From assembly GCF_000515315.1 (NCBI RefSeq), contig NZ_KI911562.1, positions 2,637,220 through 2,701,219 on the forward strand: a stretch of DNA of 64,000 nt, given 5' to 3'. The notes below the pieces were generated by a model that did no database searches, was not told where the DNA came from, and saw only the letters and a list, made by a program, of their open reading frames with translations. Made by a program: the position numbers and the translations under genes. Positions 54,272-62,400 of this stretch are shown here, one piece after another (within the stretch, counting starts at the first letter, position 1; the number at the start of each line of letters is the position of its first letter). Source of the DNA: Asinibacterium sp. OR53. GTDB lineage: Bacteria; Bacteroidota; Bacteroidia; Chitinophagales; Chitinophagaceae.

Positions 54272-55210
54272 TCAGTCCAATTTCTTTTCTACCAGGTAAA
54301 CATTCCTTTCACTGGAATTGCGGGTAACCAGTTCGGCTACAAAGCCGGTGAGAAACAGTTGCATGCCAATGATCATAGTAGTGAGGGCAATATAAAAACT
54401 GGGCCTGTTGGTCAATGCAAAATCGGTAACCATGAATTTGGCGATGACTAGATAAATGCTCGCAATAAAACCGATGAGGAAAGAAATGGTTCCCAGCAGG
54501 CCGAAGAACTGCATAGGGCGCTTGCTGAATTTACCCAGGAACATAATGGTGGCCAGGTCAAGAAAACCATTTATAAAACGCTGCCACCCAAACTTGCTGA
54601 TACCATATTTACGCGGGCGGTGTTCCACCACTTTTTCCCCGATCTTGCGGAATCCCGACCACTTCGCGAGTATGGGAATATAGCGATGCATTTCTCCGAA
54701 CACTTCAATGCTCTTGATCACTTTACGATTGTATGATTTGAGACCGCAGTTGAAATCATGCAACTGTATACCCGAACTAATCCTTGCCACCGAATTAAAT
54801 AATTTAGAGGGCAGGTTCTTGGTAAAAGTATTATCGTAGCGTTTCTTTTTCCAGCCACTTACCATATCGTATCCATCCTCTATGATCATCCTGCGTAATT
54901 CGGGAATTTCATCGGGAGAGTCTTGCATATCGGCATCCATGGTAATCACCACATCGCCCTGGGTCGCTTTGAAACCTTCATTCAGCGCAGCCGACTTACC
55001 ATAGTTGCGTTGGAACTTGATACCCTTGAAGCGGTTATCGCGTTGATGGATCTCTTCGATCACTTTCCAACTGTTGTCGGTACTGCCATCGTCTACCAGT
55101 ATCACTTCAAAACTGAGCTGGTGAGCGTTGGCAACAGATTCAATCCAGCTGCACAGTTCGGGCAGCGATTCATCTTCATTGAACAGGGGAACTACGATCG
55201 ATACATCCAT
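54272..55210 (-). CDS. Glycosyltransferase family 2, polyprenyl-phosphate sugar transferase type
   Basis: 312 residues. The GT-A domain has VSIVVPLFNEDESLPELCSW, VDDGSTDNSWKVIEE and the metal site VVITMDADMQDSPDEIPEL (about 85-103); the KYGISKFG motif follows. Two C-terminal membrane helices (FFGLLGTISFLIGFIASIYL and IALTTMIIGMQLFLTGFVAE) anchor it. This is the DolP-mannose-synthase/GtrB layout, making undecaprenyl-phosphate-linked sugars. It lies 6 bp after the DUF4199 gene. Confidence 0.9.
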   Translation of the reverse strand: MDVSIVVPLFNEDESLPELCSWIESVANAHQLSFEVILVDDGSTDNSWKVIEEIHQRDNRFKGIKFQRNYGKSAALNEGFKATQGDVVITMDADMQDSPDEIPELRRMIIEDGYDMVSGWKKKRYDNTFTKNLPSKLFNSVARISSGIQLHDFNCGLKSYNRKVIKSIEVFGEMHRYIPILAKWSGFRKIGEKVVEHRPRKYGISKFGWQRFINGFLDLATIMFLGKFSKRPMQFFGLLGTISFLIGFIASIYLVIAKFMVTDFALTNRPSFYIALTTMIIGMQLFLTGFVAELVTRNSSERNVYLVEKKLD

Positions 55211-55216
55211 ATATGC

Positions 55217-55729
55217 TTACTGCTCTAAAGTTGGGTTGGGATTCTTTTTAGCAACTGCGGCACCGATCAGTGATGCTACGGCGCCCAATATAGCGCTCAT
55301 GATCAGCGTGCCGCCGATGGCAAAAGGCATGAAAAATTTCCGCATCATATCCAGTCCCTGTTTGATCTGGTCATCGGACATGTTGCCTTTTGCTTCCATG
55401 TTCTTTCGTGCTTCTTCTATGGAAGCGTCGATCATTTCGGGATAAATGAATTTGAAAGCCAAGAAAGCATATACAGCAGTGATAGCAGCAATAGCAGCCG
55501 TTACTTTAAAACCGTGTGCGAACACATTGCCAAAAGTTACATTGCCCTGCATCTGCTTGGCATAATTGGTACATGCCCAGATAATAGCAGCTATCATGAT
55601 GCAGAACTGTATCCATCCGAGGGATTTGTTCTGTGCTTGTCCGGCGAAATAGATGATCAGTCCGATCACGATCAATATAAGACTGATGAGCAAGCCCTTC
55701 AGCCAGGGTGGAGTAATTTTGTTTTCCAT
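55217..55729 (-). CDS. DUF4199 family membrane protein
   Basis: 170 residues with four membrane helices (for example WLKGLLISLILIVIGLIIYF and IGGTLIMSAILGAVASLIGA) and a charged helix between the third and fourth (IDASIEEARKNMEAKGNMSD). The family is restricted largely to Bacteroidota and has no known function. It lies between the dihydroorotase-like gene (22 bp) and the GT2 gene (6 bp), an order I recall as recurrent in the phylum. Confidence 0.85.
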   Translation of the reverse strand: MENKITPPWLKGLLISLILIVIGLIIYFAGQAQNKSLGWIQFCIMIAAIIWACTNYAKQMQGNVTFGNVFAHGFKVTAAIAAITAVYAFLAFKFIYPEMIDASIEEARKNMEAKGNMSDDQIKQGLDMMRKFFMPFAIGGTLIMSAILGAVASLIGAAVAKKNPNPTLEQ

Positions 55730-55751
55730 GATATGCTGTTTAGGTTTGGTT

Positions 55752-57017
55752 TTAGTTGTTTAAAGATAGTTTTCCTTTATGGATAATTCCGAAAACTTTT
55801 CCTTTCAACGGCTTGTCAAGGAAGGGCGTGTTAGCCGATTTACTCCTGATGGTTGCTTTGGTAAGCAGGGTGTTTTCTTTTTTACTGAACAGGCTCAATT
55901 CAGCCTCGGCTCCTTCGGCAATGCTAACCGGAGGAAGCGAGAAGATGACGCGGGCATTGGAACCCAGTAGTTGAACCAGTCTTTCATCCGTTAATTCAGG
56001 CAGTACTTCGTTGACTACAGCAAACAGTGTTTGCAAGCCCAGCATACCAGGCAGTGCATATTCAAATTCGCAGGTTTTGTGATCCCAATCCTGCGGCAGG
56101 TGATGTGAAGCCAGGCAGTCCACAGTGCCGTCCAATACAGCTTTGCGCAAGGCGAGCATATCGCCCTTGCTTCTGAGTGGCGGATTCAGTTTGAGATTGG
56201 TATCGTAACGCTGCATGTCTTCGTCGGAGAAGAAGAGGTGGTAAGGTGTAACACTACAAGTTACCTGCAAGCCTTCCTGCTTAGCGGCTTTGATCAGTTC
56301 CAGGCTTTTTTGCGTGCTCACAGCTGTGATATGCAGTTTCGATTGTGTATAGCGCAGCAGTTCAAGGTCTCTGCGGATCATCAGTTCTTCTGCTATGGCG
56401 GGCAAGCCAGGCAGGCCTAACCGGGTAGAGATGATACCCTCGTTCATGAGTCCGCCTGCACCAATGCTTTTATCAATGGGAATCTGAACCAGTACACCGT
56501 CGAATGCTTTTACATATTGCAGGGCTTTCAGGAACAGTCCGGCTGATTGTACCGGCTCCAGTCCGTCTGAGAAAGCGATAGCCCCGCTGTTGCGCATATC
56601 GTACATCTCTGCTAATTCTTTGCCTTCTTTTTTCTTGGTAACGGTACCCATTGGGTGAATGGTGACGGGCAGTGAAACAGCACGTTGTGCGATGTATTCA
56701 ACCTGCGCTTTATTATCGGTTACCGGGTGTGTATCGGGCAGGGTAAAAACCCTGGTAAAGCCGCCAGCCGCAGCGGCAGCAGCTCCGGTATCCAATGTTT
56801 CTTTGAATTCGTATCCGGGATCACAAAAATGAACGAAAGGGTCTACCCAACCCGGAGAGACCTGCAAGCCTTTTTCTTGTAGTTGGATATCTGCTTTCTC
56901 GCTGATTTTATCTGCGATTTTTGCGATGTGATGACTATCAATTAATATGTCTTTTACGGAACCGTTAAAGGGGGAGAGTGGGTCGGTAATTTTAACCTGG
57001 CTGATGAGAATCTTCAT
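55752..57017 (-). CDS. Dihydroorotase homologue with degenerate active site
   Basis: 421 residues from ATG 57017 (MKILISQVKITDPLSPFNGS); an upstream frame crosses the tRNA and is rejected. The fold and landmarks are those of class I dihydroorotase (PGWVDPFVHFCDPGYEFKET, AAAAGGFTRVFTLPDT, GGLMNEGIISTRLGLPGLPA, VTCSVTPYHLFFSDED). The metal-site residues are largely lost: the DxHxH His pair is DPFVHF (first His to Phe), the His of VHAED is replaced (VQIPID), the HxxHVST His is Ala (HITAVST), and the catalytic Asp of TDHAPH is Ser (ASHHLPQD). It is probably non-catalytic, like PyrC' partners of aspartate transcarbamoylase. It heads the seven-gene minus-strand run. Confidence 0.85.
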   Translation of the reverse strand: MKILISQVKITDPLSPFNGSVKDILIDSHHIAKIADKISEKADIQLQEKGLQVSPGWVDPFVHFCDPGYEFKETLDTGAAAAAAGGFTRVFTLPDTHPVTDNKAQVEYIAQRAVSLPVTIHPMGTVTKKKEGKELAEMYDMRNSGAIAFSDGLEPVQSAGLFLKALQYVKAFDGVLVQIPIDKSIGAGGLMNEGIISTRLGLPGLPAIAEELMIRRDLELLRYTQSKLHITAVSTQKSLELIKAAKQEGLQVTCSVTPYHLFFSDEDMQRYDTNLKLNPPLRSKGDMLALRKAVLDGTVDCLASHHLPQDWDHKTCEFEYALPGMLGLQTLFAVVNEVLPELTDERLVQLLGSNARVIFSLPPVSIAEGAEAELSLFSKKENTLLTKATIRSKSANTPFLDKPLKGKVFGIIHKGKLSLNN

Positions 57018-57076
57018 GTAGCGGTGTAAAATTTTGTGCAATATAATCTGAAATTTTCTATTTGCGTTTACATCCC

Positions 57077-57084
57077 TATATTTG
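57077..57084 (+). promoter_or_regulatory. -7 box of the tRNA-Pro promoter
   Basis: TATATTTG is an exact TAnnTTTG match, 21 bases before the tRNA 5' end. No good TTTG was found at the usual -33 spacing. Confidence 0.5.
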
Positions 57085-57105
57085 CAGCCCAATTCAACCC
57101 ATGTT

Positions 57106-57179
57106 CGGGAAGTGGCGCAGCCCGGTAGCGCACTTGTATGGGGTGCAAGGGGTCGCAAGTTCGAATCTTGTCTTCCCGA
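57106..57179 (+). tRNA. tRNA-Pro (anticodon GGG)
   Basis: A full cloverleaf: acceptor CGGGAAG (57106-57112) with CTTCCCG (57172-57178), D-stem GCGC/GCGC (57115-57118, 57128-57131), anticodon stem CTTGT/GCAAG with loop ATGGGGT and anticodon GGG at 57140-57142, variable loop of 5, T-arm GCAAG-TTCGAAT-CTTGT (57155-57171). The discriminator is A57179 and CCA is not encoded. Followed by a terminator. Confidence 0.95.
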
Positions 57180-57188
57180 CTGAAGAAG

Positions 57189-57216
57189 AGATCAAACGAA
57201 GGTTTGGTCTTTTTTT
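57189..57216 (+). terminator. Rho-independent terminator of tRNA-Pro
   Basis: AGATCAAAC (57189-57197) pairs with GTTTGGTCT (57202-57210) through a GAAG loop, with one G-U pair, followed by a run of T to 57216. It lies 10 bases after the tRNA 3' end. Confidence 0.8.
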
Positions 57217-57461
57217 ATTTCGGGTTGTCAGTGATGCGGAAGTAATCTGCGATCCTTATCCAGATTGCGTTTTAGCCAATTTGTCCCATTTTTCGCCCCG
57301 ACAAAATGGCTTATTCCGAAATATAAAATGTTAATATCAGCGTGATTTTTCTGCATAACCATAGCAGAAAATATCAAAAAATATCAGACTTGTTTCAGGC
57401 AAATCCTTGAGTCGTGTCAGGCATACGGCTTGAACTCAAGGAATTTGTACTGACATGCTGA

Positions 57462-57516
57462 ACTCCGGCTACTAGGTCATCTTTTGATCTGATTGGTTCG
57501 AATCTGATCCGGAATA
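57462..57516 (+). other. D-armless tRNA-like sequence (probable tRNA remnant / attachment scar)
   Basis: Acceptor ACTCCGG (57462-57468) pairs with CCGGAAT (57509-57515) at 6 of 7 positions. An anticodon-like arm AGGTC (57474-57478)/GATCT (57486-57490) encloses a 7-base loop ATCTTTT, and a T-arm ATTGG-TTCGAAT-CTGAT (57492-57508) has the exact T-loop. The D-arm is absent: five bases, CTACT, replace it, and the variable loop is one base. The loop would read CTT (Lys), but T at position 37 is unlike a working tRNA. It shares GTTCGAATCT with the tRNA-Pro T-arm. Confidence 0.45.
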
Positions 57517-57586
57517 GAACCTGCGGAACACGTGAAAATGTGCAGAAAGACTCAAATCATTTCAAAACGAATTAAAAAAGTCTGAC

Positions 57587-57679
57587 ATGAAATCGACACA
57601 CACTTTTGCGGTGGATATGATCATCCGTCGCAGCAAAGCAGAATAGGCATTGATATCTCCAATAAAAGGTACCGTATAA
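57587..57679 (+). pseudogene. Remnant of a tyrosine recombinase (integrase) N-terminus
   Basis: From ATG 57587 the frame reads MKSTHTFAVDMIIRRSKAE, then TAG (57644-57646), then ALISPIKGTV and TAA. The opening matches the arm-DNA-binding start of Bacteroidota phage/transposon integrases (M-[KR]-[ST]-T-x-T-F-G-[VI]-x-F-I-I-R-x-x-K). The catalytic domain is absent. It lies 400 bp after tRNA-Pro and 71 bp after the tRNA-like sequence, as expected for an integration scar. The rest of the 57217-57743 spacer holds an inverted repeat (TCCTTGAGT / ACTCAAGGA, about 57403-57442) and no other gene. Confidence 0.6.
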
Positions 57680-57743
57680 TAAAGTCATTAGGGAATAGTC
57701 CTGCAACTTGTGGAATTATTTAATATGCTGACAAAATTGGCAT

Positions 57744-58904
57744 CTATTTGGAAGATGGCATAAAATTGATCGTGACGCTAATAAATCCAAATAGATTTCC
57801 CTTTGAAGGATCATAGCTTACTGTCAATGGTAACCACACACTCTGAAACAGTTTATATTTAAAAACTGCATTTGCAGTTAGTTTTCCCCTGTCCTTAGCA
57901 GTGTTAAATACGTAGGAGTAGTCGCCACTGAATTTTAATTCCATTTGAGATTCGCCTTTCTCATTTTCCAACAGAATTTTGTTAACTCCCAATGAGAAGT
58001 CTCCTATCGACTGCTCTAAACTGACTTTGGTAGTGGCAGTATCATCTTGGAAATAATAAGACACTGTACTAATCAATTCCAATGGTTTTTTCTCCGGATT
58101 TTTGTTTAATGAAACTAATAGATTACTTCCTGCTCCCAGTTTTGAAAATGCTCCATACTGATAATTGTAGGATATGGCCGGGTATGCAATCCATAAGGGT
58201 TTTCTCTGTATGGATTTTGCGAACAGATTAAAATCCTTGTGCCATCCTGTATAATAATCAAGGAATGATAGTGCCTTAGATTTTGTAATTGAATCAGTAA
58301 CAGCATTCAAATATTTCAGGTAATTTTTGTCTATTTCGCCGATTGATTTTCCTCCTTCCAAATTAATAGTATTAAATGCGGTGTTAGTGATGTTATCTGC
58401 TTCGGGTTCCGACTTGCCGGATTTGATTAAATCGTCATAATATTTAATTTTGGCTATGCGCATTATTGATAAAGCGTTAAGCTCACTTTGTTTGTTCCGG
58501 TATACATAAATGGCACTATCTCTTTTATTCAAAATGGTAAATACAGATCCTAAATTAATATTGGTGATATTTTGAGACTTATCCATATTGACACCTGCAT
58601 TAATTTCGGTGTATCGTAGAAAACGATTTTTAGGGTTAACGAAATTTGTATCAATGGTCCACTTAGCGGAATCTTTAATTGATTTTAAAGACATTAGCGA
58701 CATTTTAAAAGTATAACCGCTGGTGCCGCTTGTAATGTGATCTGCTACCACTCTGAAGTATGATGTCAATTGGTTATTATATTCCTCTGTTGCTCTGCTA
58801 TTGACGGAATCATTGGTTTTTTTGTCTCTATTTGTATTTTGGCTCAAAGCAAACACAATATTTAATGAGAGGAAAGTTGTCAGCAGTATTTGTCTGGTTT
58901 TCAT
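57744..58904 (-). CDS. Exported protein of unknown function, probable outer-membrane beta structure
   Basis: 386 residues with a signal peptide (MKTRQILLTTFLSLNIVFAL, then SQ). The N-terminal half is helical and Asn/Lys/Ser-rich; the C-terminal third has alternating strands ending in an aromatic-hydrophobic segment (LTVSYDPSKGNLFGFISVTI, then NF), like a small beta-barrel end. No family recognised. The DNA is visibly richer in A and T than the genes upstream of the tRNA, consistent with transfer. It follows the 93-residue gene by 9 bp. Confidence 0.7.
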   Translation of the reverse strand: MKTRQILLTTFLSLNIVFALSQNTNRDKKTNDSVNSRATEEYNNQLTSYFRVVADHITSGTSGYTFKMSLMSLKSIKDSAKWTIDTNFVNPKNRFLRYTEINAGVNMDKSQNITNINLGSVFTILNKRDSAIYVYRNKQSELNALSIMRIAKIKYYDDLIKSGKSEPEADNITNTAFNTINLEGGKSIGEIDKNYLKYLNAVTDSITKSKALSFLDYYTGWHKDFNLFAKSIQRKPLWIAYPAISYNYQYGAFSKLGAGSNLLVSLNKNPEKKPLELISTVSYYFQDDTATTKVSLEQSIGDFSLGVNKILLENEKGESQMELKFSGDYSYVFNTAKDRGKLTANAVFKYKLFQSVWLPLTVSYDPSKGNLFGFISVTINFMPSSK

Positions 58905-58913
58905 AAAATATAT

Positions 58914-59195
58914 TTATACGCTTATTGTAAGGCTTTTTAAGAAGGGGCCTGCGGAATTTACTGTCAAGGGGAGGGTTTTACTGCTAGACGTTATACCCTT
59001 AATATCTATCGAAATATTGCCGCCGAGAGGACAATGGCCGGCAATGCCAATGTTATATGATTCCTGGGCTAGAATCTGATCCCAACTGTCACTGCGGTCG
59101 AAAAAATGTTCTAATGTCACCCGGTGGTTGAATATATTTATGGAGGTATCTCCCACGCCCGAGTTAATGGTTACGGTAAATGTTACTGTAGGCAT
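58914..59195 (-). CDS. 93-residue beta-rich protein of unknown function
   Basis: From ATG 59195 (MPTVTFTVTINSGVGDTSIN). No signal peptide; short alternating strands (TVTFTVTINS, NISIDIKGIT, LPLTVNSAGP, FLKSLTISV) and a single Cys (AGHCPLGGN) suggest a small beta sandwich. A longer frame to 59282 adds non-family-like sequence. It is cotranscribed with the 386-residue gene (9 bp). The 253-bp gap to the giant gene upstream shows no certain gene; two short open stretches there look coding-like but lack starts. Confidence 0.55.
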   Translation of the reverse strand: MPTVTFTVTINSGVGDTSINIFNHRVTLEHFFDRSDSWDQILAQESYNIGIAGHCPLGGNISIDIKGITSSSKTLPLTVNSAGPFLKSLTISV

Positions 59196-59448
59196 AGTAA
59201 ATATTTTAAGGTTTGGATAATTTAATTTGAACGTCAAATTGCCGTGATGCCCAATCCACTTACGGTAGTAGTAATGGACCAACTGCTACTTCGGAAACGT
59301 CCGCCACTGGCACTCCGTTTTCGCTATATACATCAGGTCATAACTGCAGGTTTTATTTAGAGAGTTTATTACAGCGGTGATAGAACTTTTTAATTTAACC
59401 TTTCTCCGAATTGTATTTTAATACTGTCTGTCGCCTGACATACACTGA

Positions 59449-62400
59449 CTAACTTTTTTGACCCTGTTTCGGCGCAATACGATACACCAGGTGTTCAATA
59501 TTCAATAAAGTCTGCGGGTAATCCGTAAGTTGAGAATACTGTTTCAAAGAAAAGACCCATGCACCTCCTTTTTCAACCGGGTTATTGTCCCTTTTCCATT
59601 CAACAATAACATTGTTCAGGTCGTTTGCTGTAGTGGCGGATAAGGGTTGGTTAGGATACAGCCCGATTGGCAGATAAGTAATAAGCCCTTCATCATCAAG
59701 ACCAGAGGGCGCTACCAGTTCAAAACCATAACTGAGTTGAATGGTTACCGGTTGTCCATTCATTGAGGTTCCGAACAAACCATTAAAACAGGCATTCAAT
59801 GCATCGGTAAGATTGCTGCCCAAAGCGCTGATGTCAACCCGTTTGCCGAATGTATTGAGGGGGGTAACAATGCCGGGTGCAATGACTGTATCTGTTGAGA
59901 AAATAAAATCAGTATTGGTACTGGCATGATCGATGAGGTCCTGGTTGCGCTGTACATGCATTTGCGAACGTGCATTCTGTACAGTTGCCAGGTTCAGGCT
60001 TCTCCAGGTTAATTTGAACACCGGCCAGCTAACAGGAGGTATGCTGATGGCAGCTGGAACCTTGTATACGGTGGTATCCGGCACGTCGCTGTGCGGCTCC
60101 AGTTGTTTGAAAGAACCGTCGGGTAATTGTACAAATGCATCGGGCCAGCTATTGTTGGGACCGGGCTGGTTACCCAATCTTTTTAATGTAAGCGTATCCA
60201 GATCGTTGTTATTACGATAACTTACCCGCGCATTGAATTCATAGCTAAGGGCTGCAACTACGAGGTCGAGTTTATTGGTGGCTATTTCTTTTTGTGATAT
60301 TCGTGCGCTCCAATACTGGTTGATATTTCCTGCAAGGGTGGCGAAAGTCCGTACCGCATTTTCAATATAGCCGATGGGTAATTTTGTTTTCGGGTCGGTT
60401 AATCCGTTGATGAGTCGCCATAACGGATCAGCTACCGTAATGTACTGGGCCAATTCGGTGAACAGGTCGCGCAGTGGGTCTATCATTTTCCGCGCAGCAG
60501 TCGGCAGCTTAAGGTTGAACTCTGCTTTCAGTACCACATAATCCTGCTCTGCATGCTGGTGGGTGTATACGTAATCGTAATTCCAAACGCCCAGCTGGTT
60601 AACAGTTTCAGTTCCGTCAGGGAAGGTCTGCTTTGCCTGCTGGGAAACGATCTTGGGCATATCGGGGAAATTCCGCAAAGGAATGGGAACATCAATTTCA
60701 ATACTGGGGTCAGTACCCGATAAGGCAGCGGGCTTTTCTGGTTTAGACAACAGCGGAATAAAGCTAAGCCAATCTGATGCCTTGAAATTTTGTGGCAGGT
60801 GGTCACTGCTAATATTGAATTCAAGATGCGATACATCGTAGAAGAACTTACCCGATACGTCTTTATGAAAAGCCAGGTTATCCAGTGTCATGAGGAAATT
60901 CACATAAGCGCTGGCTTTGGAAAGATCTGTTTTAGCAGCAATCATGGTGAGCCCGAAAAGAGGTTCATTGGTAGTAGTATCGATGATCTTTCCATTACCG
61001 TATAGACCGGCTGGCTTTGGCAGAACAGCAGCTTCTGTTTTTGAATCATACTGAATAAGCACGGTTGATTCATAGGTCTTTGCCAGGCTTACACCCAGTT
61101 GTTGTTCCAGCGCATCTACTGCGCTGACCAATGCCGGTATTTTATCGGTATCCTGTACATCCAACACATTGCTCAATCCCGCCGCAATAGCCGGAATCAA
61201 CCCGGTCTTTGCATCGAGCACCAGTTTTAACTGGTCGCGGATATTGACATTTTTATAAACGGCCGCTGCATAAGAGCCGGACAGGAAACGATCCATGTCT
61301 TCCACAAAACGGCGTGCCCATAGTTCCACGTCAATGCTCTGGAAAGAACGCTGCAGTCCTGCATCCAGCGTGCCGTCGGTCTTCAAAGGGCTTACTGTTA
61401 CCGGGCGCGTTACCAGTTGCTGGTACAATGGTTTCAGTGCAAAGAAACGCGGCTGCGGTTGGTTATTAATGGTGATTGCTCCAACAAATTCGACTTTTTT
61501 AAACCCGCTGCTGTTGAAGTTCACCTGCCAGAGATCCTGCACCACGCCGGTTACCTGTGCGGTTCCCAAACGCAACTGAGGTAATGCAACTTTCATATTA
61601 GCAACAAAATCATTCAGGGTAAGACCGCTGGTCTTACTATTGTCTTTTACAGGTGCCGGGAAATCGGATTCGGCCATTTCTACTGCCCCTGTTCCTTTTG
61701 TTGTTTCAAAGCCCGGATAGATTAGCGCTTTGGGGCGCAACAGGCGAAGGGATACTTTTAATGGTGTAATGGGCGATTCATAAGGACCGCCTTGGTCAAG
61801 CGATGTACTGAAGCTGATCATGGCAGGAGGCAGCATGGCAAGGGCGCCTGATTTAATGAAAGCTACATTTGCATTGATATCAATGATCTGGCTGGCGCTA
61901 AGACTCACTTTTTTTGCCGCAAAGCGAACGATCAGCGTATTGAATGTGTCGTTGTCGCCTGTTTGAATCGTAATACTTCCCGGCTCTGCCGACGCCTGTA
62001 AGGTTTTTTGTGGAGCAATGATGCCCTGCATGGCCGTATTGGCCAATGCAAAAGCGCCGGCACTCACACCATACATACCCGGTATATCAGCAGGCATGGT
62101 GTCTTGCGTGAATCTGGCAGGCGGACAAAGGAATAAAGCGCCGGTGTTTAATACGCCCGTACTGTTTCCAATTGAATTAACGATATCCTGCAAACTGCCT
62201 GCAGGCACTTTCTGCCGCAAAGCTTTTAAGAAAGAAGTGAAAGACGGATTGCCTGAACCGGTATTCACAGGATAGGTGTTGCCACCAACGGTTATCGTAA
62301 CATCAATGCCGGGGATTAGTGCGCCTGGCATATTGGAGTTATTCGTTGCCAGTTGCAGGGCAGCAGAAGTGGTGGCAGTATTGAAATTGAATTGTTGCGC

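Noticed and set aside
57189..57743. Functional integrase or complete prophage next to tRNA-Pro
   Set aside because: Only the first about 30 codons of a recombinase are seen with two stops, and no phage structural genes occur in the window.
59196..59448. Short coding-like stretches on the minus strand (for example one ending GITAI, one ending VAVGPLLLP)
   Set aside because: They lack starts, are in different frames and cannot be tied to a family; they may be decayed gene ends.
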